A stretch of 64,000 nucleotides of DNA from Pseudomonas piscis (GTDB taxonomy: Bacteria; Pseudomonadota; Gammaproteobacteria; Pseudomonadales; Pseudomonadaceae): positions 1,426,001-1,490,000 of the forward strand of contig NZ_WHUV01000001.1 of the NCBI RefSeq assembly GCF_009380155.1. Direction: 5' to 3'. The position numbers were made by a program, and so were the translations under genes. Under the pieces are notes generated by a model, which was not told the origin of the DNA, searched no databases, and worked only from the letters and a program-made list of their open reading frames with translations. This document shows positions 38,846-47,033 of the stretch, in pieces. Position 1 is the stretch's first letter; every line of letters starts with the position of its first letter.

Positions 38846-39137
38846 TCTGCGAGCCGCAAGCAGCCCAGGTCCAGAGCTGGAGCGAGGAGGGGATTAATAC
38901 CCGCGGAAATATAGTTTCAAAAAAGCGACATTTGACATGTCGCATATAAGAAAATTCGCACCGTGGCGGTGCGTTCGTCTTACAGATTCGTTACGCTAGC
39001 CGCCTCTTTGATGTGTCTGCTACCCACAAGGCTGCGGCACGCTAAACGGGTCAGTCTTATACGGATTGACAGCATTTCCCTCACCCCAAAGGGAAATCCC
39101 TCTCTAAATTCCGATTCAGTAGTGTGGTATTTCCTTA
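38846..39137 (+). promoter_or_regulatory. Leader/control region of brnQ with three small hairpins
   Basis: This is part of a 352-base gap with no gene. Stems are GCGACAT/ATGTCGC (38925-38942), GCACCG/CGGTGC (38958-38972) and ATTTCCCT/AGGGAAAT (39073-39096). A TTGACA box at about 39065 lies just before the third stem. The arrangement suggests a structured leader or an operator near the brnQ promoter. Confidence 0.4.
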
Positions 39138-40451
39138 ATGAAAGTGTTGAAAGGCCAGGACATCCTGGCGCTCGGATTCATGACCTTTGCCCTCTTCGTC
39201 GGGGCAGGCAACATCATCTTCCCGCCTATCGTCGGCTTGCAGTCCGGACCCCATGTCTGGATGGCGGCGCTGGGCTTTCTGATCACCGCGGTCGGCCTGC
39301 CAGTGATCACCGTGGTGGCCCTGGCCAAGGTCGGTGGCGCCATGGACTCCCTGAGCAGCCCCATCGGCAAGGTTGCCGGCGGCCTGTTGGCTGCAGTGAG
39401 CTACCTGGCAGTGGGCCCGCTGTTCGCCACCCCGCGCACGGCCACCGTATCCTTTGAAGTAGGCTTGGCCCCGCTGACTGGCGAAAGCCCGCTGGCGCTG
39501 GCGCTCTACAGCACCGCCTACTTCCTGCTGGTGTTCTTCATCTCCCTGTACCCTGGCCGCCTGCTGGATACCGTCGGGCGTTTCCTGGCTCCGCTGAAGA
39601 TCATCGCCCTGGCGGTCCTGGGCATCGCAGCCTTCGCCCTGCCGGCTGGTGACATCGGCCAGGCCACTCCGGAATACGTGGCGGCGCCGTTCTCCCAAGG
39701 TTTCATCAATGGCTACCTGACCATGGATACCCTGGGCGCGCTGGTGTTCGGCATCGTCATCGTCAACGCCATCCGTTCCCGTGGGGTGGAGTCGCCGCAG
39801 TTGATCACCCGTTACGCGGTGATCGCCGGCCTGGTCGCCGGTGTCGGCCTGGCGCTGGTCTACGTCAGCCTGTTCCGCCTGGGCTCCGGTAGCCATGAAG
39901 TGGCTGTCGGTGCGACCAACGGCGCGGCAGTGCTGCATGCCTACGTGCAGCACACCTTCGGCTCCCTGGGCAGTGGTTTCCTCGCGGTACTGATCTCACT
40001 GGCTTGCCTGGTGACCGCCGTAGGCCTGACTTGCGCCTGTGCGGAGTATTTCAGCCGGGTCTTGCCGCTGTCCTACAAGACCCTGGTAGTGATCCTCGCG
40101 GGCTTCTCGCTGGTGGTGTCGAACCTGGGCCTGACCAAGCTGATCGCGTTCTCGATCCCTGTGCTGACCGCCATCTATCCACCATGCATCGTCCTGGTGG
40201 CCCTGAGCTTCTGCAAGGACTTCTGGCAGGATCAGCGCCGCATCGTTGGTCCGGTGATGCTGGTATCGTTCATCTTCGGCCTGATCGATGCGATCAAGGG
40301 CACCGCGTTTGCCGGTCTCATCCCCAGCCAGCTGTCCCACCTGCCACTCAGCGAGCAGGGCCTGGCCTGGCTGGTGCCTTCGGTGATCGTCCTGGCCCTG
40401 GCCGTGGTCTGCGATCGCCTGTTGGGCAAGCCCAGCGAGGCTTTGGCCTGA
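39138..40451 (+). CDS. brnQ: Branched-chain amino acid:cation symporter
   Basis: The 437-residue inner-membrane protein of the BrnQ/BraB (LIVCS) family has about twelve helices and the family start [18 protein letters not shown]. It imports leucine, isoleucine and valine with Na+ or H+. In P. aeruginosa the BraB gene likewise follows sucD, and there it is followed directly by a DUF599 gene; here an 11.8-kb insertion separates the two. A terminator lies 37 bases after the stop. Confidence 0.95.
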   Translation: MKVLKGQDILALGFMTFALFVGAGNIIFPPIVGLQSGPHVWMAALGFLITAVGLPVITVVALAKVGGAMDSLSSPIGKVAGGLLAAVSYLAVGPLFATPRTATVSFEVGLAPLTGESPLALALYSTAYFLLVFFISLYPGRLLDTVGRFLAPLKIIALAVLGIAAFALPAGDIGQATPEYVAAPFSQGFINGYLTMDTLGALVFGIVIVNAIRSRGVESPQLITRYAVIAGLVAGVGLALVYVSLFRLGSGSHEVAVGATNGAAVLHAYVQHTFGSLGSGFLAVLISLACLVTAVGLTCACAEYFSRVLPLSYKTLVVILAGFSLVVSNLGLTKLIAFSIPVLTAIYPPCIVLVALSFCKDFWQDQRRIVGPVMLVSFIFGLIDAIKGTAFAGLIPSQLSHLPLSEQGLAWLVPSVIVLALAVVCDRLLGKPSEALA

Positions 40452-40488
40452 GTCTTCGCCTGGCGATGGTTTGTCGATAGGTAAATGT

Positions 40489-40522
40489 GCTCCGTGTCGG
40501 ATGCGATACGGGGCATTTTTTT
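40489..40522 (+). terminator. Terminator of brnQ
   Basis: GCTCCGTGTCG (40489-40499) pairs with CGATACGGGGC (40504-40514), eleven pairs with two G-T, then ATTTTTTT. Its right arm and tail closely match the hairpin at 51522-51548 at the other end of the accessory island. Confidence 0.85.
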
Positions 40523-40557
40523 GCCTTCCTGTGGCTCAGTCGATGTATTATTGCTGC

Positions 40558-41190
40558 ATGTCTAATACTGATCCCTCCAAAAAGAACGCCACTGCTCCGG
40601 TGCGCGGACGCCCTCGAGAGTTTGATGTTGGTGCTATTTCCGAGGTTGTGGCCAATGTTTTTTGGGCGCGCGGGTATCGTGGCACCTCATTGGACGAGAT
40701 TTGCAAAGCGACGGGCTTGATGCGTGGCAGCCTGTATGGTGCATTTGGCGATAAGCATGGGATGTTGCTGGCGGCCATCGAACATTACAGTGATGGTTCT
40801 ATTGCGCAGTTGGCTGCTCGACTCAACTCCAGCGAGTCGGCTGATTGCTCACTACGCGCAGCGCTCATGCACTACACTCGTTCTGCTTCTGCCCTGGAAG
40901 GCTTGGACGGCTGCTTCATCGTCAACACTACTTTGGAAATGATGCCGGAAGATACGCAGTTATACTCGCGGATAGAGTCGTTCATAAGCCGAACCTTGAC
41001 CTTGTTGACTGCTGCTGTCATTCGTGGTCAAGCTGAAGGGGTTTTCAATTCAGCCCTGGATGAAAAAGCGGTGGGTGACTTTCTGCTCTGCATGATTCAG
41101 GGGCTGCGTGTCTTCGGTAAGGTGGTGCACGACGAGGCCCGCTTGACGGCTATTGTCGATATGTCCATGACGACCATTATGAAGCAATGA
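40558..41190 (+). CDS. TetR/AcrR family regulator, island-encoded
   Basis: The 210-residue protein has a TetR helix-turn-helix at about residues 20-65 (RGRPREFDVG start, GYRGTSLDEICKATGLMRGSLYGAFGDKHGML). Its C-terminal domain (GCFIVNTTLEMMPEDTQL) resembles regulators of efflux or redox-stress genes. The start is the ATG at 40558; an earlier in-frame ATG would run through the brnQ terminator. Base composition is clearly lower in GC than brnQ. It is the first island gene, converges with the methyltransferase operon and is the obvious candidate regulator for it. Confidence 0.88.
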   Translation: MSNTDPSKKNATAPVRGRPREFDVGAISEVVANVFWARGYRGTSLDEICKATGLMRGSLYGAFGDKHGMLLAAIEHYSDGSIAQLAARLNSSESADCSLRAALMHYTRSASALEGLDGCFIVNTTLEMMPEDTQLYSRIESFISRTLTLLTAAVIRGQAEGVFNSALDEKAVGDFLLCMIQGLRVFGKVVHDEARLTAIVDMSMTTIMKQ

Positions 41191-41241
41191 CCACGCCGGT
41201 TGGTGTGATCATCGCTGCAGTATCAGGCTCGACTCAACTTA

Positions 41242-42072
41242 TCAGATCTTCTTGAATACGTACTGGTAGACGCTGCTCGATACTTTCAACTCTCCGTCTT
41301 GCAGGCAGTACTTCTTAATCAGTTCATGGGCGGTGTCCTTGAGGGAGTCATCGCCGATTTGCTGAGCGATATTCTTGTAGCGCAACGTGCGTGTGTAGAA
41401 GTTCAGTACGGCTTCTTCGTCCGGGAAGACCATGGTGCCATCGAACCAGGGTTTTTTGACGAGCGTCAGGGATGCTGGGGCGAATCTCATGATGTTGGCA
41501 TCGCAGAAGCTATTGGTGCCCGGGCCGATTAAGGCTGGACCGTCGAATGGAAAACCCAATTTGACTAGGGCATGGTCCTGTAGCCGATTCAGCTCGTTCA
41601 TCCAATCGAAGTCGGCTGTCAGCAGAGAGATATGCCCACCCGGTTTTACCAGTGTGGCAAGTTTTTCGAATGCGACCTTGATGTCTGGTACGTGATGCAG
41701 GACAAGATTGGCCAGGATCAGGTCAAAGCTCTCCTTTTCGAATGGAGCTTCTTCGATGGACGATTGAATGAAACGATGGTTGCCTGGCAGGGCTTCCACT
41801 CGTTCACGGGTCGCCCGCACCATTTCGGGGGAGATATCGATGGCCGTGATGTTGACATTCTTAGAGCGTGCGACCGCATCGCTGAATCGACCTAGGCCGG
41901 CACCTGCATCCAGTACTTCGGTGAACTTCAGCTCTTTGAGCTGTTCGGCATACCACTGGCTGATTGGGTGTTTGGCCAGTGTTTCCCAAGACTCGGATCG
42001 CTGCTTGTAGTCTTCTGTCGTTGCGTAGTGTGCTTCCAGGTGCTTGCGATCAAAGTATGTATTGAGACCCAT
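41242..42072 (-). CDS. SAM-dependent class I methyltransferase
   Basis: The 276-residue protein has the SAM-binding motif I VLDAGAGLGRFSD (53-65), an acidic motif II (AIDISPEM), and the LILANLVLHHVPD and GGHISLLTADF segments of Methyltransf_11/25 enzymes. AGGAGAG precedes the ATG at 42072. It is the most distal gene of the leftward island set. The substrate, a small molecule rather than DNA or RNA by family, is unknown; methylation of the pathway product is the natural guess. Confidence 0.85.
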   Translation of the reverse strand: MGLNTYFDRKHLEAHYATTEDYKQRSESWETLAKHPISQWYAEQLKELKFTEVLDAGAGLGRFSDAVARSKNVNITAIDISPEMVRATRERVEALPGNHRFIQSSIEEAPFEKESFDLILANLVLHHVPDIKVAFEKLATLVKPGGHISLLTADFDWMNELNRLQDHALVKLGFPFDGPALIGPGTNSFCDANIMRFAPASLTLVKKPWFDGTMVFPDEEAVLNFYTRTLRYKNIAQQIGDDSLKDTAHELIKKYCLQDGELKVSSSVYQYVFKKI

Positions 42073-42149
42073 CTTCCACTCTCCTTGCTGGTTATATTTG
42101 TAGATAAAGCGTGGTGTAGCCAGGTGTTGCAAAAATGATCAGGCAGACG

Positions 42150-42791
42150 TCAGGAAGTCCCTTCATGCAGGCTTTCTGGGTGAGCTCGGGCAAATGCGGG
42201 CTCAGCTAGACTGTTTTCGACGACTCTGAGCAGATTCGGCCATGGAGTGAGCTTCAACTCCAGGCGTTGGGCTGCGTAAGCCTGTGGAATCAGAGCAATG
42301 TCGGCGAGCGTCGGTTGGTTGCCATGGGCGAATCGACCAGGCGGACCGTTGAGCAGCCATGTCTCAACGGCAGTGAAGCTCTCTCGAAGCCAGTGGTGCT
42401 GCCACTCCCGGACACTTTGTTCATCCGCATCTAGTTGCGTGCGTAGGTAGATTCCTGCGCGCATGCTGGTGACATGATGAGTATCTGCCGCAATCAGCTG
42501 ATACAGCGCTCTGACTCGTGCCCTTCCTTGGTGATCTGCTGGTAACAGCGGCGCATTCGGGTAGACCTCGTCCAGATACTCAATAATTGCCTGCGATTGC
42601 GTTAGTACCACTCCGTCTGTTTCCAGGGCTGGGACCAGCCCTTGAGGGTTAAGGTGCAGGTAATCAGGCAAGCGATGTTCACCCCGGGTGAGGTCATGTT
42701 CTATTGATACATACTCAAGCGCCTTGAGATTCAGGGCGATACGAACCCGGTAGGTTGCTGATGAGCGACGGAAACCATGTAGCTTGATCAA
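42150..42791 (-). CDS. Zeta-class glutathione S-transferase (maleylacetoacetate isomerase family)
   Basis: The 213-residue protein has the zeta-class motif RSSATYRVRIALNLK near residue 9. The catalytic pair Ser-Ser is kept and the third residue is Ala where classic isomerases have Cys, as in maleylpyruvate isomerases. The thioredoxin-like domain (1-80, with QSQAIIEYLDE) and helical domain are complete. No homogentisate pathway gene is nearby, so cis-trans isomerisation or glutathione transfer within the island pathway is more likely than tyrosine breakdown. It overlaps the upstream FAD gene by four bases. Confidence 0.85.
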   Translation of the reverse strand: MIKLHGFRRSSATYRVRIALNLKALEYVSIEHDLTRGEHRLPDYLHLNPQGLVPALETDGVVLTQSQAIIEYLDEVYPNAPLLPADHQGRARVRALYQLIAADTHHVTSMRAGIYLRTQLDADEQSVREWQHHWLRESFTAVETWLLNGPPGRFAHGNQPTLADIALIPQAYAAQRLELKLTPWPNLLRVVENSLAEPAFARAHPESLHEGTS

Positions 42792-44686
42792 GACCTTCCC
42801 CCTGAGCGCAGGGTGGTAGGTATGTTGGAGTCATCATTGGCCGATGCCTGGATGGCAAGTACTTGGCGTTCGCTGATTGACTCCCACAATCCCTGGACGC
42901 AACGTTGTGCATCAAGGGTTTGGCGTGAGGCTATTGCGGGTCGAGGCAGTGCGTGAGTATAGAAATGGGCGCCTTCGACGGGATATCCGATGGCCCACAG
43001 GCGTTTTTCTGGTTTGCCATGCCGATTTACGGGATGCAGGTTTTCATCTATGTCGATGCCTCCTGGATGATACTCGCCGTTGCGATAGGGCTGAATCAGT
43101 CCGTGAGTCATGAGGTTTTTGGTTAGTTCGGATCCGTCGCTCAAGGGGGAATAAGTGTCCAGTCGCGCGATCACCAGCACGTCGGCATGGCGTTGTTCGG
43201 TATATTCGGCGTACTGGGTGTCGATCCGGAATCTGGCGCAGTCATGATCCATGAGCACTTGTGCCCCAGGACCTCCAGCAATGTCGATCAATCCCGCTTC
43301 GCGCAATGCCAGGTACTCGAAGGCGCGCCGTCTGGGAGGGCCGAAGGAGACGCGGTTCGTTATAGGATTGAAATGCTCCACGAAGTACTTGTGGGAAGAG
43401 GGCGTAAGGCCGCTGTATTCGATAGCCGTGCGCAAGGCTTCGCGAGTATCTCTGAGCACGTCGGTGGCTGCTTTTACCGGGCTATCGGTGTTGCCCTTCA
43501 GGGCTTGTTCAAGATCTTCGCGAACCAGCGATTCAAAAAAGAGCCCGAAATCTTCCTGGCTCGCGAACGATTGACCATTTAGCGGCCATAGGATCGCGTT
43601 GATCGCTGCCAGCTCTTGCGAGGTGGGGTTGAATCCCTCAGTAGCGACCGGTTGGCCTGTTGCGGCTATTCGATAGGCATAGGCCATTTCCTTGATTACC
43701 AGTGGCAGCACGTCAAGGCGAAAGTCCAGTTGTGGATTGCCAGTGCTGGACAGCACCTCTTCGCGTCGGCTCGACATGGCGGCTGGGGTAAAGAACTGGC
43801 CGATATGCTTGCCAGTCAGGCCTTTCTGGTTGATTCCCCGTGCGGCAAATGGCAAGCAGTTGCGCGAAAATAGTAGTAAGGCGGGTTCTTCGCCGGATGC
43901 AACGTACTTGAGTCCCCCTTCGTGTTCGATGTATCGCCCACCTCGTCCAAGGGTCAGAGATGAAATCACATCGTGTGCTGTCAAGCCGAAGCCCTGGATA
44001 GCGACGGTTGCAAGAGCAGGGATACGATCCAGGCATTGTGCGGGATAAGGGGTGGGAAAGTAGTCCAGGTATCGGTTTTTGACGACTTGCTGTTTAGCAA
44101 ACGCCGAAAACTCCAGGTCCTGATCAGTTGGCTGACGATTGCCGTGTCCTGTGGTGATTACGGCGTAGTCCACCGTACAGGTTTCACCTTCTTTCAGGAT
44201 CACATCGTAGCCCCGCTCCCTGGGGATCAAATCGATAACGTGATGCGGCCTCGCCACAAGTGTGATGTTTGAAGGCATCTGCCGGGCAAGATGGTTGTAG
44301 AACCATGACAGATACTCGCCCAGCAGGCTGCGTGGTAGATGATCTGCATCGGTAATGGGCTCGCCAGCATCGGCGTGCGCCCGGCAGTACAGTGCTCCTA
44401 TCCGGCGATAGCCTTGCTGACGCGCCCACTCTACGAGAGACAGTTCCTGTTCTGCTCCAGCGATGCTCAATGGAGCGAACATCGTGACCTGAGACGACAC
44501 GGTATTGATCAACAGGTGATCGGGTTGCAGTGAGTCATGAGCCCCCTCGCCGAGGGGGCGGGGGTCGAACATCTCAACCTGTAGCCGTACCCCTGTCGGT
44601 AACGTTGAGGCATTTTCCAGCATCCTTTCCAGCACAGTCAGGCCTCTTGGCCCCATGCCTATGATCGCTACTTTCACTGGCTGCAT
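42788..44686 (-). CDS. Large FAD/NAD(P)-binding protein (PF13454-like)
   Basis: The 632-residue protein begins with the dinucleotide motif VAIIGMGPRG (6-15) and has further segments typical of the FAD-NAD(P)-binding family (DHLLINTVSSQVTMFAP, ITTGHGNRQPT, FGLTAHDVISSLT). These proteins occur in natural-product and siderophore-like clusters and are thought to be oxidoreductases or monooxygenases; none of the motifs fixes the reaction. The ATG at 44686 starts MQPVKVAII; an upstream extension of 17 codons is unlikely. Its stop overlaps the GST start (ATGA), so the two are cotranslated. Confidence 0.8.
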   Translation of the reverse strand: MQPVKVAIIGMGPRGLTVLERMLENASTLPTGVRLQVEMFDPRPLGEGAHDSLQPDHLLINTVSSQVTMFAPLSIAGAEQELSLVEWARQQGYRRIGALYCRAHADAGEPITDADHLPRSLLGEYLSWFYNHLARQMPSNITLVARPHHVIDLIPRERGYDVILKEGETCTVDYAVITTGHGNRQPTDQDLEFSAFAKQQVVKNRYLDYFPTPYPAQCLDRIPALATVAIQGFGLTAHDVISSLTLGRGGRYIEHEGGLKYVASGEEPALLLFSRNCLPFAARGINQKGLTGKHIGQFFTPAAMSSRREEVLSSTGNPQLDFRLDVLPLVIKEMAYAYRIAATGQPVATEGFNPTSQELAAINAILWPLNGQSFASQEDFGLFFESLVREDLEQALKGNTDSPVKAATDVLRDTREALRTAIEYSGLTPSSHKYFVEHFNPITNRVSFGPPRRRAFEYLALREAGLIDIAGGPGAQVLMDHDCARFRIDTQYAEYTEQRHADVLVIARLDTYSPLSDGSELTKNLMTHGLIQPYRNGEYHPGGIDIDENLHPVNRHGKPEKRLWAIGYPVEGAHFYTHALPRPAIASRQTLDAQRCVQGLWESISERQVLAIQASANDDSNIPTTLRSGGRS

Positions 44687-44729
44687 TATTCGAACCTCCA
44701 GGTTCGGTGGCCGGCTGCTATGAGCCCGC

Positions 44730-45584
44730 TCATTCATTTACCCAGGGAGCCGCCCCAAGTGCAGGGGTGGAAGCGGGGTGTTCGTGCAGGGCGACGATGT
44801 CCGGTTCATTCCGCCAGGCTGGAAACTTCAGGCGTACTGCCGGGTCGTGGCCAGGAATGATGTGGTTTGGTCCTTCGGCCAAATCCTCGATGCGCTGATG
44901 ACCTTCGAGCATGTCGGCCACGTTGAGCACGATCGGGAATGGGCGACGTGAGCGCAGGTTGTCCCAGTAATGCGCAGCATCGCTGGCCAGCACGATGAAA
45001 CCGCGAGCAGTGTGGACCCGGACCACTTGCAGGCCGGCAGTGTGCCCCCCCAGCAAGTGCACGCTGATGCCGGGGGCGATGTTTTTCTCCCCGTTGGCGA
45101 ATACCATCCGCCCGGCATAGAGGCGCTCGATGGCAGAAGCCACATCGCGAGCTTCGAAGGGTTTTCGCAAGGGGGCGTGACACATGCATCGACCTGTGCA
45201 ATAGGCCATCTCTGCTTCTTGTATATGCAGTCGGGCGTTGGCAAATGCGTCGATGTTCCCGGCGTGATCGTAGTGCATGTGCGTGATGATGATGTCTTGT
45301 ACCGCGCTGGCTTCGATATCCAGCCGTTCCAGCAACTGAACTGGGGAGTGCAGGTAGTTGCGTTTACGACGCATGGCCATTTCAGCGCTGAATCCGGTAT
45401 CCACCAGGATTGTGCGTTGTTCGTTGCGGATGACCCATACGTAGAAATCCAGCGGCATGGAAATATCATCGTGTGGGTCATCACCCAGGTAGTTTTCTGC
45501 GCTACGGCGTTCGCCATGGGTGGCGTAGCGCAATGCGAAGACTTCGTACCGGGGAAGGTTGGTATCAGCTGACGGGTGATTCAT
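44730..45584 (-). CDS. Metallo-beta-lactamase-fold hydrolase, N-acyl homoserine lactonase family
   Basis: The 284-residue protein has the full dizinc ligand set of AttM/AiiA-type lactonases: HMHYDH (H102, H104, D106, H107), GGHTAG (H181), SDAAHYWDN (D202) and PGHDP (H246). These enzymes open the ring of homoserine lactones, but the fold also cleaves other lactones and thioesters. It overlaps the aminomutase gene by four bases (ATGA), so it is part of the pathway operon. It could hydrolyse a lactone or lactam intermediate, give self-protection, or quench quorum signals. Confidence 0.85.
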   Translation of the reverse strand: MNHPSADTNLPRYEVFALRYATHGERRSAENYLGDDPHDDISMPLDFYVWVIRNEQRTILVDTGFSAEMAMRRKRNYLHSPVQLLERLDIEASAVQDIIITHMHYDHAGNIDAFANARLHIQEAEMAYCTGRCMCHAPLRKPFEARDVASAIERLYAGRMVFANGEKNIAPGISVHLLGGHTAGLQVVRVHTARGFIVLASDAAHYWDNLRSRRPFPIVLNVADMLEGHQRIEDLAEGPNHIIPGHDPAVRLKFPAWRNEPDIVALHEHPASTPALGAAPWVNE

Positions 45585-46954
45585 TCCGTGACTTCCAGCA
45601 GGAGTTGGTCTTCATCGATCAACTCCACCGGTATCACGGCGTCGTTGGCGGCAATCTGTTGTTCGAAGAAAAAGCGCTTCTCTCCAAAGGCCGGCACCAG
45701 TTCATCGAGCCAGGTGGCTTTGGAGTCGAACTTGGCGAAGAAGGGGCGACGAACCCAGAGGGGATTACGAGCCTGCAGGAACTGCAGGACGAAGACCTTT
45801 TCCCCGGCGATTTCGGTGATTCCGTCAATCATGACCTTGCCAGGAAAGGCGCTCATGGACGGTCCTCTCACCGTTCGGGCCAAGCCAGAGATGGTGCGAT
45901 AAGCCTGGGTGAAAATTTCATAAGCACGCGCCAATGGCAGGTTGAAGTACTCACTGGGGCCCGTATCGCGCTCAACGAACATGTAGTAGGGAATCGCTCC
46001 TAACTGCACGCCAGTTTTCCATAGTTCAGCCCAGTCCTTAGGAGACTCGTTCACATGGCGAATCAGCGGGGCCTGGATACGCAGGGTTGCGCCGGTGGCG
46101 AGGATGTTGCGTACCGCAGTCTGTGCAATTGGATGCTTTATCTCGCGTGGATGATTGTAGTGCCCCATGATTGCCAGGTTTCGGCCGGAAGCGATGACAC
46201 TTTTGAATACCCCCAGCAGGTCCTGGGAGTCCTTGTCGCTAATGAACCGCTGTGGCCAATAGGCCACTGACTTGGTACCAATGCGAATGTTCTGGATATG
46301 GGCCAGTTCCTCGACCAGCAACGGCTCGATGTAAGCCTTCAAGGCTCGCGCGCTCATGATCAGAGGGTCGCCACCTGTGATCAGGATATCGGTGACCTCG
46401 GGGTGTTGCTTCAGATACTCGACCAGCATCTCGGAGCTGCGGGCATTGAATTTCAGATCATCCATGCCGACAAACTGTGGCCAGCGGAAACAGAAGGTAC
46501 AGTAGGCGTGGCAGGTCTGCCCGGCACTGGGGAAGAACAGTACGGTTTCCTGGTACTTGTGCTGGATCCCGGGCACGGGTTTGCCATGCAGACGAGGCAC
46601 GTTGTGAGTCATTTGGCCGGCGGGGTGTGGGTTCATCCTCTGGCGAATGGTGTTGACCTGCGCATCTATATCCGCTTGTGGTGCACCGGCTGCGAGCAAA
46701 TCGCGCAGCGCTGTGTATTCATGCTCGCGTAGCATGTTGCGATGAGGAAAGGTCAGTCGGTAGATGGGGTCATCGGGGATGTTGTCCCAATCGATCAGCT
46801 CGTCGAGTACGTAGTTATTGACTCGAAATGGCATGACCAGGGAGACGACCTCAATGACTTCTTTCTGATCTGCTGAGAAGTGTGCCCATTGCGGTGCGTT
46901 GCGAATGGTCTGTCGGGTGTAAGGTTTGAATGCCCACACTTGGTTGTCGTCCAT
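45581..46954 (-). CDS. KamA-family radical-SAM 2,3-aminomutase, probably not lysine-specific
   Basis: The 457-residue protein has the radical-SAM cluster CHAYCTFC (C148, C152, C155), the TGGDPL motif (193-198) and the PLP lysine K373 in FPGKVMI. The family moves an alpha-amino group to the beta carbon. By spacing from K373, the two aspartates that hold the lysine side chain in the clostridial enzyme (D293 and D330) fall on R329 and S366. Glutamate 2,3-aminomutase has Lys and Asn there, so an acidic substrate is plausible. AGGAGAG precedes the ATG. It lies between the AsnB-type gene and the lactonase-like gene. Confidence 0.85.
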   Translation of the reverse strand: MDDNQVWAFKPYTRQTIRNAPQWAHFSADQKEVIEVVSLVMPFRVNNYVLDELIDWDNIPDDPIYRLTFPHRNMLREHEYTALRDLLAAGAPQADIDAQVNTIRQRMNPHPAGQMTHNVPRLHGKPVPGIQHKYQETVLFFPSAGQTCHAYCTFCFRWPQFVGMDDLKFNARSSEMLVEYLKQHPEVTDILITGGDPLIMSARALKAYIEPLLVEELAHIQNIRIGTKSVAYWPQRFISDKDSQDLLGVFKSVIASGRNLAIMGHYNHPREIKHPIAQTAVRNILATGATLRIQAPLIRHVNESPKDWAELWKTGVQLGAIPYYMFVERDTGPSEYFNLPLARAYEIFTQAYRTISGLARTVRGPSMSAFPGKVMIDGITEIAGEKVFVLQFLQARNPLWVRRPFFAKFDSKATWLDELVPAFGEKRFFFEQQIAANDAVIPVELIDEDQLLLEVTE

Positions 46955-47033
46955 GAACCCTCTCCTGAAGGGGAAATCGAAACTGAGTCCCGGTACAAAT
47001 CGATGTCCGGGGAAGGCGATCCTGTCTTTGGTA

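Noticed and set aside
42150..42791. Tyrosine degradation gene maiA
   Set aside because: The zeta-GST family fits, but no homogentisate dioxygenase or fumarylacetoacetase gene is adjacent and the gene is embedded in the island operon.
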